Assembly (NCBI GenBank): GCA_005408345.1
Contig: SEMN01000889.1
Location: forward strand, 1-64,000
Length of the DNA stretch: 64,000 nt
Source: Macquaria australasica
Taxonomy: Eukaryota > Chordata > Actinopteri > Centrarchiformes > Percichthyidae
Reading direction: 5' to 3'
Shown in pieces: positions 45,101 through 57,791 of this stretch. Below the pieces are notes generated by a model, which had not been told where the DNA came from, did not search any database, and saw nothing but the letters and a program-made list of their open reading frames with translations. The position numbers and the translations under genes were made by a program. Positions within the stretch are counted from its first letter, which is position 1. Every line of letters starts with the position of its first letter.

Positions 45101-47576
45101 CAGTTTGGCAATATCACCTCCTCAGATACCACCATACTTAGTGTTTACAGTATATGTACTATTTACTGCGACCATACAAAACCAATACTAAATACAGCTG
45201 TGAGTGTTTGACATGTATGCATTAAACCACTTTGAAAGCACAGCTGTCGTGTTTGTGAAAAGATATACAACAAGGACCCCGAGCAGGATTCAGACCAGTC
45301 ACCTCGTGGTTATGTGCTTTGTGTCTTAGACCAAGTTATAGTAGTCGTGTGCACAACCATAGAACCTCAGTGGGATAGGTGCTTGATCCAAAAAATCAAT
45401 ACAGTTGCAATGCAAGGAGTACCTGCACACTGGAATCGCAGCTCCCTTTCATTCTATCAGCACCCAACTACAGGTCTCCTTCAGGCTGCCTCAGACCACT
45501 AGGCCAGCGGGGAGACATGGCTTTTTCTAAAGCACTGGAGACTGTAACCACTGCCTGAGTTACTAAAGCTAATTGATTTTAGTGCAGTAATTTACTAATG
45601 ACCTGTGAACACCTCAGTAGTATTGTCTAGGGGTCTTTATAAACTTTTGAACTTTGGGCACCCCATAGAGGCACAGTGTCCCAAGACTTAGCAGCAACCG
45701 TCAGAGCTAGCCTGTGAACAGGTGCACCAAATCTATTACAATAGCTTAAACCAGTGTTGGTTTATGAGAAACAGAACAGAACATCATCAAAATGAAACTG
45801 AATAACGTTTCCAGACTTTTCATGTGTAAAATTTGGTGAATATTGAATCACATTTGAAAGCTGTGAAAACGTTTGGACATCATTCAGAATGGCAGGAAAA
45901 TGGCAGCGGCCTTCACCAAAAGATGTGTGATCATGCATAGAACCCAGAAAGAATTTAGTTTCTGCTGCTCGAGGTTCACAAGTTATTGACTGAAAGGTCA
46001 AAATATCAGTTATAGCACCGTTACGGGTCAGTTGATCTGGTTTTAGTTGTGTGAGTAGCAGCCGGGTGAGACTTCTGATGGTAATAACGCTGGGTCACTT
46101 CTGGGCCAGTCCCTGGGGATGCCACGTTTCACTGATTTGCTGCTGACTGGTATTGTTGACTTCAGTTCCCAGGTCAGTACCATCCTGAGGTATGTTCATG
46201 TTGCTCGTCCTCTGGAAGCTCCTGACTTCAGTTATTGCCTGTGACCAGGAGGAGTTAGGGCCCAGGGTGTTTTACTCACCTCAGGGTGACTTCCTTTCCT
46301 TATTTACGAACAGCCTGCAGGTAAGGACAGTCTGAAGGACCAGGAGGGAGAAGTGTTTCATATGTGCACTCTATTGTTTTTATGCCCCTACAGAGATCTC
46401 CCAGGGTCAGTACTTTAGCTTTCCTATAGAACTCTGTACTGCTGTGCCTTTCACTAGACTTCAGAGCTTGATTAATCAAGAAGGTAATCATCAGGTTGAT
46501 CGATGATGGAAATCATTATCATTAGTTGCAGCTCTATTAGGCTTCCTTAGTGTTAGAATGTAGTTTGTAGCCTTGAGTATGTCCTTCACAGCTTTACACT
46601 GTAATGCATCCAGTACATTTAGCTCTGTGAGAAATACTGCCATACTTCAGTTGAAGCTGTTGGTGCAGAAAATGGATCAGTCATTGAATACATCTCTGGT
46701 GGTTTTTACAGTAATCTATCGTGTGGGTCATTGTAGGCGTAACATTAGTTCTTGTCCACAAAGAGGGATGTTTCTATCAGTCTTTTTTGGCCTTATTTCA
46801 TTTCATTTATTTTATTATTTTTATTTTTAAATACAGCCAACATGTTATAGTTAACATAAAATTACTCTCAAGACCCTGTGCATCATAATCTGTAATTTAA
46901 GACATTCAGTGTTTACAGTGATCTAATCACTTTGTATGGTGACTTTGACTTTGTTCAATGTCTCATGAAAGGTCTACACCTGAGTGCAACCACACAAACT
47001 GCCTGTGTCCTTCTGTATTTGTGTCCAACCCAGAGGCTTCAGCAGAGGCGTCTCATATCATCTCAGCCATCAGTGAGGTCCCATCAGTCCCTGCTCCATG
47101 TGACACAGAGGCAACAGCCGTCAGAGGTAACAGCATCAAGCTGCACCTGTCCTCCACTGTACACTTTGATATCTTAAAGTCCCTGTGGGCATTGAAATCA
47201 ATGTCTACAAGGATACATGTTTGTCTCTGTTAGCTGGTAATCAGAGTGTCAATAATAAACATTTGTTATATCATCACAGTTGACAATGAATTGACACTGA
47301 CGCTCTGTGAGCTCAAAGCATTTGGGCTTTAGATGTAACTTTCAAATGAGTGTTAAAATGTAGGCTTTCTACTTTTCCATCTCTTCCGTTTCTCTAGAGG
47401 AGTGCAAAGACTGCCATGACCACAAGGATACCCCAGTGACAGCAGAGGTTCACCCTGACGCAGAATCACTTGCAGCACCAGAACCACTGAAAGAGCGTCC
47501 AGTAGAAGAAGTAACAGCTAGACTGGCTCAGCAAGACCAGAAGGAACAGGACATCCTAGCATGTAGGCTAGAAACA

Positions 47577-47620
<44 letters not shown>

Positions 47621-50600
47621 AAATCAGCTATGTTCACGTCACTCGCATGAATAAGTGGTCACATTTTATCATTTTATATACAGGTAAAGCTTGTATTGTA
47701 TCATCAGAGTGATTATAAAGTACAACTTCAACACATTTACCTCTGTGTGCAGACAGATCTGCTATCTTGCCTGATTTCTATCTGCACATCTTCTTTATAG
47801 TCTTGGATGATGTGATTATCCAGTTGGCAACATTACACTGCCATTATTGGCAAATCATGGAAAACAAACACCTTGTGAGTGACGTTGCTCACAATTTCCC
47901 AAGAAGAAAATCAGAGACTGATGAATTTCAGTTGATTGTAGTATTTTTAGCAGCTAGCCCTATTAGCTTTCAGAAGAAGGAGAAATAACATTCCACTCTT
48001 TTAACTCCTTTCCTACTCTACAGTCTCTGTCAGCCTCTCATGTTTCCTGTCTGTCTGTTTGTTTTGCAGCTGTATCAGCCAGTCTTGACAACTCACTGGC
48101 CAGCACGGCTAAAGCCACACTGCAGGCCATTGGAGCTCAGGAGGCAGCCCTGCAGGCAATCACACGGCACACACACAAACTGAAGGAGGCTATGGAAGCA
48201 GAGGTACAGAACACAATCCATGATAACCCTCACCCTGAATAACTCTTATCTGTTAATCTAAAAGAAATGAAAACAACACTGAGCTCAGTGCATGGCATGG
48301 AACGAGTAAAGCAGCAGTGGGAGGTTCAGTAAGGCCTGCATCCTCTCTTGTTGTTGGCAACCGAAGGCATTCAGCAGATGTTGTGGCCTGTTAGTAGCCA
48401 GTACAGCCCCTTGACCTAACCACAAAACCTTTCACCAGTACTACCTGTGCCATGACACTTGACACTGAATAGGCAACATAGTAGGTTTGCAGTAGAGTGA
48501 TTAGAGCTCTTATGAATCCAGGTTCCACCTCAGGAGAAGTCAGCCCAGTGGAAGGATCTAGAAGCTGCTCTTGCTGAAAGAACTTCAGCTGTGAATGATG
48601 CTGGAAATGCTCTGTTGAAAGCCAAGTAAGACTAAACACACACACACACACACACACACACTGTAAAAAGATTCTTTTGTTTCTGGTCACTTGTTGAGCT
48701 GAATCAGACAGATCAACACTAATCTTTCATAATGCTAAGACTTTCTCCTGATGTCAGTGGAGGAAACCCTGAACTCACTCGCTTCATGTGATTGATGCAA
48801 TAATCCCATGAAGGATATTCCAACAGATACCATGGCATGACATCAGTTTGTCTACTGTTTACAATACAGAATGCACTTGCTGCATTTATCATGTATTTGA
48901 TTAGTGAAACGCAGACATTCCTGTCTGGTTATTTAATCCATAAACACTTTCTCAATTGTTTTTTCAGAAATGTACCATATTGATATAGCAATATCAATAT
49001 TCATGTATAGTGATAGAGGATTTTACTCTTAGCATCAGCTGTGCGGTGTGCTAAGTCTGAACTTGTCCTCTGATTGATTAGTCATATGTTGTGTGAACAT
49101 GTACCCCCCCACCCCCTCCTCCTCGCTGTAGTGAAGCCTTGGACAGTCTCAAGTCAGTGATTGACAGGTCGAATGGGTTGAAGGTCACTGCTGTTCGCCC
49201 ACTGGTTTTAGCAGCAGAGGAGAATCTCCATAACATGGTGGTGGACTTGGACAAAGTGGTCACTAAGGTAAGGACTGTATTCTGTACATTATGTCCAACC
49301 AGATGAAAAGACAGAAAAGGATCATTCGACATTTTGGGAAATGTGCTATTGAAGCTCAGACTGATAGCACTCTCATGTCTGTACGGTAAATATGAAGCTA
49401 CAGCCCGTTAGCTTAGCTTAGCATAGTGTAAAAATGACAATTTGCCATTTTACAGGGGGTTATGTGTCAGACTAGTTCTTGGCTGGGACCAGTTGCCTGG
49501 CAACAACCAGGTGCAACACTATGAATGTCTTCCAGGAGACTGAAAAAGTGCGCTGTTATCAGTTTAGAAATGCTTGATTTCCAAATGATATTAGGCAGCG
49601 ATGTGAATACAATTATAGATCAAATAAGACTGAGGATTTAACTTCCTCTACAAAAGCCTTTTATTAGCCTTTAATTAGATCATACGCTTACAGACGTCTA
49701 TCCTGAGCGGCTGGAGTTTGCCTTCTGTTCAACCATCCATTATCTATTGACATTGGGCATAAGGCGGGGCACATAGAGACAGACAGCCACGCTCACAGAC
49801 ACACCTACAGGCACTTCAGAGTCGCCTGACCTGCATGTCTGTGGACTGTAGGCTTTGTACCTGGAGAAAACCCATGCCCTTTTCCTTCTATCCAGGAAGA
49901 CCCGAATTATTTTCCAGAATAGATTAGGTTCTGTTGTCATCAACGCGGGTTAAACTGGTCACCAAAACAGAAACAGTTTATATGCCTCTGTGAGATCATC
50001 ATGCTGTTCTGCACACATAGAATCTCTTGACTACATCTAGCTGTGCCGCAAGGTAGAAACTCAGTCTCACTCTGTTGACTGGCATGTAGCCAATAAATAC
50101 TCGGTAGGGAAGATTCCCAGTGTTTATTAGAAACATTACTATTTCCTTTGCTTAAAAATCCAATTCTCAGTTAAAAATTTGAACGTCTTGACACTGCTTT
50201 TCTTTTCCTGTTTAACCCGTGAGCTGCAACTTTTTTCCATTGATTGTTATCACTGGTTAAAGCTGAGCTACATTATTACCGAGACAGAGATCTGAATTTC
50301 CTGCCCAAGCGTTCACATAGTGTTAATCCACCTATTGAAGCCCAGTTCCGTGAGGCTTTTTGCTTCACTGAATCAGCCTACGGAGGAAACGTCTGAACAC
50401 AGGTGAGGGCTGGAGAGCTCAGCTCCCTCTGCAGCGCACTCTATCTTACTGTTTGTAAGGAGTTTGGCAGTATTGCTTGTCAGTACATAAAGCTGCTAAA
50501 CGTGTGTGTTTGTGTGTGTAGGTGCAGTCTGCAGAGACAGAAGCTAAGATTGTCTCCCAGTACAGTGAACTGGTAAATGAAGCCAAACAACAGTTCCAGA

Positions 50601-53600
50601 GGGAAGTCAGCAGCCTTACTCCAGAGATCCAGGCCAACTGGAAGGGGCTCAGTAAGACCACACACACACACAGGCCTGTCACCACAACATTATCGACTTG
50701 TTGTACGATATATGCACGTCCTCGATCATTTTTGCTGGCCTCGATATTGCCTGTTGTGTTTACATGTGTTTGTTTACATAAGAATGTCACCAACATTTTA
50801 GCCAACATGATGCCAGAATAAACAGCAGGGTTTTCCCTCCATTATTGGGCGCAGAGCCTAGCGTTTTTCACAGTGCCTCAGACGAATGAACAGAAAAAAA
50901 CTGCTGAGACACGTTTTGTTGTAATCTGTGGTCGCAGTCCTTCTGTCCTCTCGTCTGCTCTGTGTCGGAGTTTCACCGTGGGTGGGGCTCAGCAGCTCCT
51001 CCAAACACACACACACAAAGCGACAGTGAACCAGGTGAAGTGATAACGGGTTTGACAGGAGACGGAAGCACCGCGAAGTGCTGCGGAGCTTCCTTTTGGC
51101 GCCCATGTTAACCAATTGGGCTGTTCAGACAGGACACACTGCAGTGCATTTTGGGTTTAAGCCGAATGAGAGAGGAGAGCCCATTAACGGAACGAGTCGG
51201 TATTGTTTTTGTTGCATGAATTTCCACGTTCATGGAAACAACACCTATTTGATTGTGACTCAATCATGTCAAATGGAACATGTTGTGGGGCCCTCTGGTG
51301 GCCTGCAATGTCCTGGTTCATATCTGGCAGGGGTATGTCATTCTCCATCTCTCTGCCCTCATTTCCTGTCACATGTCCACTGTCCACTAAATGCACCTAC
51401 TTGTTCAAATATTTACATATAATTACAAAGCCCTAAGTTCCTGCTCCCCACCCCACCCACCCCACACTTATACTCAAAATGATGTACAGTCATATTTTTG
51501 GGTGGCTGTGGCTCAGGAGTGTCGAAGTATTCTTGGGCAAGACACTGAATCCTAAGTTGCTCCTGATGAAGGCCAGCACCTTGCATGGCAGCCCCGTCAC
51601 CATCGGTGTGTGAATGGGTGAATTGAGACCAATCTGTAATGCGCTTTGGGAACCATTAAGGTTGAAAAGCGCTATATTAGTCCATTTACCATTTAGTACA
51701 TGGTGTACCTTCTCTGATGTTGGTATATTGAATGGAACTGCGACACAGCTGTGCTCACCCTGATCTAGATGAACACCTGAAATGGAGTTCTTTAGAGAAA
51801 AGAGACACATTTGCAAAATAATTTTGTGTCTTTGTGTATGAGCTGGAACACTGTCAACGGATGACCTTAACGCCCTGATCGCCCACGCACACCGCCGCAT
51901 TGACCAGCTCAACCGAGAGCTGGCTGAGCAGAGGGTCAGAGAGCAGATCCACATTGATGCAGCACTGGAGCAGCAGAAGCTGGAGGACCAGAAAGCCCTG
52001 GAGAAGGCTGTTAGCACCGCCCTGCAGCACGTCAAGGAGGAGGCCCGGCTGAAGCAGGAGAGCAAGGTACGGAGGGGGTAGAACGGGCTTCAGCGTTTGC
52101 TGACCATCTTCAGTTGAAGCCACCGAGATTTACAGTGCTGTACCACAGACAGACAGACAGCGGTGCATTGGCTACTGAAGCCAGCACAGGACTAGGCTGG
52201 AGATCAGTTCTTATAAATGTGCGAACAGTACCAATAATTAAATGTGTGTGTGTGTGTGGAGCTGTCTGAGTTAAGGGAAGTGATGGAGGCAGAGATGAGG
52301 ACTCAGCTCCGGCGTCAGGCGGCTGCTCACACAGACCATGTCCAAGATGTCCTCAAAGTCCAGGAGCAGGAGCTGAGAGCTGATGCTGAGCAGGTACGCA
52401 CACATCTCTAGATTCTACACACATTCACGCTACAAACCAGCATACACTGAGTGAATGATGTGTGTATGAGTACACTGGAAGCTGATTGGAAGCTGCTTTG
52501 TCATATCTTCAGGATTAAATCATTAAAGCAACAGCACTCTGTAGGTGAGGATTGTGGACAGATAGATTGACTCTGCTCACCTGTGGTGGTGCATGTCTCT
52601 GACAGCGTCCCTTCAAAGCTCTGCTGTGGGTTGTGTTCAGGTCCTGAACAGTAAGATGCTGGAACAGGAGACCCGCTACCGTCAGCTGAGCCAGGAACAG
52701 CTGGATAACTTCACTTTGGATATGAACACTGCCTACGCAAGACTGAAGGGAGTGGAGGAAGCCATCGACAGTAAGATCCACATGTACACACTGGGAGAAA
52801 GATACCATTGGAATGAACAGTATAGGTTATGTCAGAGCCATACTGTGTGAAAAATGTTTTTGCTAACGTCTCTTGAATGTTTAGTGCCTTTGCTGATTAA
52901 AAAAGAACAAGCGTAATGAAATGGAACCGGCTAGCGTAGCCAACCATACAGCTGTGTGTTGTCACATGCTCCGCCCCTAGCAGTGCTGAAGAAGAGCATC
53001 TTGGTGTTACACATGTTCTCCTGATGTCATCTGGTACTCTGTTAACCCTCCCTGTGTTTGAATGCAGGTCATGTGGAAGCAGAGGAGGAGGCCCGTAGAG
53101 CTCACCAGCTCTGGCTCTCTGTGGAGGCTCTCAGCTACACTTTAAAGACTGCCAACGCTGATTCCCCCACCATGCCTCTGGAGAGCGCTGCTCAGGCGGT
53201 GCGAGACAGCTGCCATGACAACGACTTTGCTTTGGCTCTGTCTTCGGCTCTTCCAGAAGAGTCCCTGCACCGTGGCGTGTACAGTGAGGCCTCTCTCCGT
53301 GCCCGCTTCAACTCCCTGCGGTCTCTGGCACGCCGGGTCGCCCTCATTGACGAATCTCACAACTCCTTGTACCAGTATTGCTTGTCCTACCTTCAAGCTG
53401 CACTTCTGTTCGAGAATAAACAGGAAGCTCCCCCTGCCCAGCTGTGCAGTGAGGATTTAGACCCCTTCAAGCTTCTGTCATATGCTAGTTACTGCTTAGA
53501 GCATGGGGATCTTGAGTTGGCAGCTAAACTGGTGAACCAGTTGAGAGGAGAGGCCAGGAGAGTGGTGGAGGACTGGCTGACTGAAGCCAGACTCACACTG

Positions 53601-53675
53601 GAAACCAGGCAGGTAGCCAGTCTGCTGTCTGCTTATGCAAACGCTGTGGGTTTAGGAACCACCCAGGCTCCATAG
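42149..53675 (+). CDS. immt: IMMT / MIC60 (mitofilin), MICOS core subunit (complete, 14 exons)
   Basis: Exons: 42149-42190, 43506-43573, 43731-43920, 44800-44944, 47034-47126, 47398-47562, 48070-48203, 48522-48625, 49132-49267, 50522-50651, 51843-52066, 52262-52393, 52641-52770, 53068-53675; 2,301 nt, 766 aa, near the 758 I recall for human. All junctions keep phase. The N terminus (MLRACLRG) is Arg-rich like a mitochondrial presequence. One membrane span lies at about residues 42-62 (VVAAGLVTVGGCIGGTILYA, with Gly-rich packing). A long coiled coil occupies the middle (LIAHAHRRIDQLNRELAEQ and neighbours). The C-terminal mitofilin domain lies in the last exon (HQLWLSVEALSYTLK; YQYCLSYLQAALLF; LLSYASYCLEHGDLELAAKL). 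The protein anchors cristae junctions in the inner membrane. Introns hold a hairpin, an L2-like 3' end and SINE-like repeats. Confidence 0.97.
43362..43403. repeat. perfect 18-bp inverted repeat (hairpin, 6-nt loop) in immt intron 1
   Basis: The arm ACAGGTACACACATCTAC (43362-43379), loop TATTAT (43380-43385) and its exact complement (43386-43403) form the hairpin. Pairing resumes weakly outside with AAACA (5') and TGTTT (3') after a 3-nt mismatch, giving a stem of about 26 bp. Confidence 0.9.
44430..44666 (+). mobile_element. L2-like LINE 3' end in immt intron 3
   Basis: Near-identical to the 3' block of 213-457, including GGTCGAGGCAGATGACCGCC at the start and the GAATT tail. It is only about 240 bp and coding-strand oriented. 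The close similarity to the copy at the window start suggests recent spread. Confidence 0.88.
47583..47618. repeat. (AC)n microsatellite next to an immt donor
   Basis: A (AC)18 tract that begins about 20 bp after the exon 6 donor AT|GTAGGC. Confidence 0.95.
48635..48661. repeat. (AC)13 microsatellite next to the immt exon 8 donor
   Basis: A CA run that begins ten bases after the exon 8 donor AA|GTAAGA (exon end 48625). Confidence 0.9.
49320..49515 (+). repeat. dispersed teleost repeat in immt intron 9
   Basis: Contains CATTTTGGGAAATGTGCTAT, GTTAGCTTAGCTTAGCATAG and TTCTTGGCTGGGACCAGTTG, a combination I recognise as a common fish interspersed repeat. No coding capacity is seen; the family name is uncertain. 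Confidence 0.55.
51495..51700 (+). mobile_element. SINE-like element in immt intron 10
   Basis: The order GGCTGTGGCTCAG, GTGTCGAAGTATTCTTGGGC, AAGTTGCTCCTGATG, CACCATCGGTGTGTGAATGG, GAAAAGCGCTATATTAGTCC, ending ATTTACCATTT, is the pattern of an abundant percomorph SINE. The tRNA-like head is shortened here, so its own promoter is likely lost. Confidence 0.7.
52240..52259. repeat. (GT)n tract at the immt exon 12 acceptor
   Basis: A TG run stands immediately before the acceptor GGAG|CTGTCTGAG (exon start 52262), so the dinucleotide repeat occupies the place of the usual pyrimidine tract. Confidence 0.85.
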
Positions 53676-53983
53676 GCTGCCGCCCTTCTTTAACCTGTCA
53701 GCCTTACATGAACAGTCCACTGTAGGTCTCACAGGAGCCTGCAATACTGTGGTGTATTCCTTTAAGTTAACCAAGTGATGGATGTTAAGATGCAACACAA
53801 GTTTCTTTGTTTTGAAGCACTAAGTCACTGTGGACCATTAATTCCGGCCCACAGGTTTGGTTCAGGTATTTATTTCTGGCTAATTTCTTCTTTTTTCCCC
53901 AAGTGTTGTGGAAAATGAATCCTAACATTGATTAAAGAATTTGTCATGCTGCACTTTATTTTTGTCAATACTGCACATGTCAC

Positions 53984-53989
53984 AATAAA
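53984..53989 (+). terminator. candidate polyadenylation signal of immt
   Basis: AATAAA 309 bp after the immt stop, in an AT-rich setting. Another AATAAA lies near 54452. Confidence 0.5.
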
Positions 53990-54494
53990 TCATGAACAAG
54001 AAGGCTGTCTGTTAAATGTCTTCATTCCTCGTCACTGCTGTTTAACTGAGCCTGAAAACTATTCAGAGATCATTAATGACAGCAAAACATCTGTGGGAGC
54101 TACATCCCAGTATTGACCATTAGCGCTGTCTGCAGTCTGTTAATGTCACTACTGTTAATACTGACCACAGAATATATATTAAATATATATTAAATATTTA
54201 AAGGATGTGTTTGGAGATGTACAGGACCCCCTGACATCACTGTTGGGTGTGGTCAGAGGTGAAACAGGCTTGAAACTTCAGAGGGCAACAAAACAGCTTT
54301 TTAGCCTGCTGTGAAGTTATCTTTCAGGTTCTGCTCATTGTGGTCAAGCTCTATGTCGCAGCAAGGAGGGGGCGTGGCTCGATGTTAGTTAGGTTGGGAC
54401 TTGAATCAGTATGGGGTCCATTGCACATTAGTTTTTGTGTCAGTTTGTAAAATAAACCTGTTATTTGGCCTGTTTTGGGCTAAGAGAGCAGTGT

Positions 54495-54885
54495 ACTTCC
54501 GGGTTGTGCGGCCCACTGAATATGCGCAGTAGTGTTTCCCCCCACTGGCCCCGCCCACGAGTTCCCGCTCGGCCCATAGACTTTACATTGTGATGACGTC
54601 ACGAATTTTTAAATCGCTTTTCTCAGCTCGAGGAAAGTTTTACAAATATAAAACCTCCATGGATCAAAAATTCATAATAGAAAGAGTCATAATCGACCTT
54701 GTTTCCAGTTCAAGGTGTCCTGTCAACAGTTTTACAGACGTCTCTTTTACTGTTGTGGCCTGTGGGGAAAATGCTTTTTGGGCCGCAGGGGGATTTTTCG
54801 CTGCAATACCACAAGTGACCACTGGAAAAAAATGGAAGCAAGGCTGAGCGATGGCGCCGTATCCAGTTCTTATTACACATCCATG
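54495..54885 (+). mobile_element. MITE copy 2, 5' truncated
   Basis: Nearly identical over about 390 bp to 33207-33596, both starting within CTTCCGGGTT and ending in the inverted repeat GTTCTTATTACACATCCATG. The left terminal repeat is missing, and a poly-T run follows about 80 bp downstream. Confidence 0.88.
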
Positions 54886-56599
54886 GGAAAGATGCGTTAC
54901 TTCCTGATCCGTACCAGAAACCTGATTGGTTCTGCATATGCGAAAATGGCTACTTCCTGTCACCGCTTTTTTTTTTTTTTCTTGAATGCAGAAATTAAAA
55001 GCTTCAGTTGAAGTCATGCTTTATATTGATAAGTGGAGCATATCTCTATTTGTTGTCAAATGTAATAAACCTTAAATCCCTGGAATCAGCTCATGATATA
55101 TCCACCATGTGTTATTTTTGGTAAACTTCCAAATGTTGCTAAAACCTCCAAAATAAAAACACTGAGGACAGTACAGGCTACAGCCCTGCTCCTCACTGCA
55201 TTAGTGCTTTTACCTCTTGACACCTCACAGACCCTTCCCACCCAGAAGAATGGCAAAACCACTCCGAAGTTGTGAAACACTTCTTTTATTTTGGATAAGT
55301 GTTACTGCTCCACATAGAATGTTCTTTTCTTGCCCTTCACACACACAAAGAGGACATGAAGGAGCTGAAAGATTATGGTTAAGCACCCTTAAAAGTTGAT
55401 CAGTTGGTTAGTTTGGGACATTTTAAATCAGGACCTTTTTTTCCCCAACCATGCGGGATAAAGAAATAGCCTGCTAGCAGCTCCACAGGGAGGATTTTAG
55501 ACATAATGAGATTGTTAGCAAGACGTGCGAGTTTCAAAGGTAAACTGTAACCTAAACCTCTCACAATACAATCCAAAGGATACGCTTCCTTAGTTTGCTG
55601 TAGTTTTCTGCCTTTGCCAGAGGGTGCTACCCAGTCCTATTCAAATATTAGCATGTCATTTAAACTGTACAGGTGCTGAAGGTCTAACAGTAATTGTTCA
55701 ATGTTCTACAAAACATCCAACTCCTAAGGTCAAAATATCCCCTCATTACTTTTGAGAAGTAACTTGGTCAGGTTTAACTGTCTGCAGGAAGTGAGAGCTG
55801 CTCAACCTGATGTTAGTCAGCCAAAACTCAAAGTAAGGCTATTTGTTTAGAAACCCTTCAACTTAACAAGAAATTCACTTGGTAATTTAATAAGAGCTGT
55901 CTTTTATTTTTATTAACAAACAATTTATTGAGTTAACTGTGGGTTTCTCTCTATTTTGTTCTGTTCTGCTGAGCATCAGTGTGGGGCCCTTCAGGACAAT
56001 GAAACATGAAGACTGACTGAGGCTCTTTGTTTACGGCATCAGACCTCCAGTGAACGTGGACAGCAGCAGCCTGACTGCAGATCAGCTCCTGGCAGGCATC
56101 ATGGAGGTTCATGAAGGAAAAGTGAAAGCACAAACGCTGAGCAAAGCCTCTCAAACCTCTATGTTCCCAGCTCATCTTAACTGTCATGAAAGGGGTTCAT
56201 GTAAAGAAAGACTTGGGACCCTCTTGCACCTTCATACATGACACCCACCATTTTAAATCTCACTAACACAGCCATTCTTGGTAAAGGTGAGGGTCAGGCA
56301 GTAACAGCCACCATGACATGTACTGAGTCCATGTACTGTTAGCTCCCAGAGACAATTTCATCAGACTGTTCAAAGAAATACACGAGATCAAAACTGTGGA
56401 ATCTTTTAGCCAGTTCAGTTTTATAATATTCAGTTCAAAAGACCTGCAGCATGGTTTAAGGTCAGTCATGATACAGCACTGATTAAATAAGACCACTGTG
56501 TTGTTAACGCTTGCAACATCGGACACAATCACCCTATGAAGCTGATCTGGAGAATGTGCTGGCAAACGTGTTTATTTCCACATCCAGCAGTTACAGAGC

Positions 56600-56910
56600 A
56601 ACATGATGTTTGTGTCACCTAATGAATCTATGTCTCTTTAGCTGCTAAATGCTCCACTATGTTCACCAGCTAGTCTCTAACTGGGTCTGTCTGCTGGTTG
56701 CTGCTGAGCAGGTAGTGGACAGTGGCTTCATCAGTGAAACAGCTGCTGGTAGAAACCAGGCTGATGAGTGGAGTTTACATTAAAAGCTAAACGAGCTGCA
56801 GAGTTGGTGATAATTCTGTGGGTTTGTTACTACGAGCGACACATTTCACATTACACATAGTCATTTGACCCACTGTTAATATAAAGTATTGATTAGTGCA
56901 GCAGCTTCAC
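56600..56910 (+). repeat. dispersed teleost repeat (non-autonomous)
   Basis: Its right part shares ordered blocks with 2955-3080. The block GCTGCTAAATGCTCCACTAT and the TGCTGAGCAGGTAGTG region are typical of a widespread fish repeat. No coding capacity is seen. Confidence 0.55.
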
Positions 56911-57561
56911 CTGTGTTCTGTTTTTAATCGGTTTAGAGATGTCGACATCAGGACAGCAGGAACTCACCTGTTCAGATGCACCTTGGTAACCTCTCTTTCT
57001 CTTATTGTTTCTAAATGTAGCACCTGAAGCAGTTCAGATATTACATGAAGCTGATGTACTTGATGATTCTTTACAACAACTGTGTTTGGGTTCTGAGTGA
57101 CAGATCACTGCATTTCTAAATGCACTAGAGACAAACTATGAAGTGGGTGGGGCAGGAAACTGCTCTCTGGATAATGGATATAAATACTCAAGTCATGTAA
57201 GAATGAACATTCGGAGGAGTTGTCGGTGGGGTCAGAACCAGAAGGACTAGACTGCGATATTTCACACCCCATAAATTCACTTGAAGCTTGGTTGTGCTGA
57301 CCGATACATCTTTCCTGTGTTGAGCAGAAACAGGCTTCAATAGAGGAGACCTTCCAGTTCCCTCCAATTCTAATGACAATGTCAGCACATTTTGTCAGGA
57401 TGCAGGGTGGAGCAGACAGTGTACCTGTGTGTTTCCATGCAGTTAGCTTGATATAGTAAGTAGCTGTAATCACAAAGCTCCCTCTGATGGTTTCTGGTGG
57501 ACAGACTCTACTGTCCTGGAAACAGCACGACTCTGGGAGATGAAAAAAGCAAGACTAGAGT

Positions 57562-57572
57562 TTTATTTTTAT
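57562..57572 (-). terminator. candidate polyadenylation signals of rnf103
   Basis: Two overlapping minus-strand AATAAA hexamers (TTTATT on plus at 57562-57567 and 57567-57572), about 220 bp after the rnf103 stop. Confidence 0.5.
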
Positions 57573-57791
57573 TGCACTATGACGTTTACTGTGAGCAGCA
57601 CATCGTCATCGACAGGAAAGGAAACAAGCTGACTGATGGCTCTTGGCAACAGCAGCCCGGATCACAGCTACTGACGGTGCTTTCTACTTAATTCCTCCCC
57701 AGCCCCAACTCCAGACAGCGTGTCGCTGCCAATGAGCAGTGAGAGTGCAGAGCAGGCATGAAAATGAGAAGGGCTCCGTTCGATGTGTTCA

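Larger units (their letters stand above)
53990..57560. other. convergent intergenic region between immt and rnf103, repeats but no gene seen
   Basis: Genes converge from both sides. Repeats are a truncated MITE copy (54495-54885) and a dispersed repeat (56600-56910). A 122-codon minus-strand frame at 57105-57473 is Cys/Ser-rich and has no recognised domain or splice context. I saw no other exon-like sequence. Confidence 0.5.

Noticed and set aside
51843..52066. Minus-strand open frames of 89 and 191 codons over immt exon 11
   Set aside because: They are antisense shadows of the coiled-coil coding exon.
57105..57473. 122-codon Cys/Ser-rich minus-strand frame between immt and rnf103
   Set aside because: No homologue recalled, no coherent splice sites; could not be supported as a gene.
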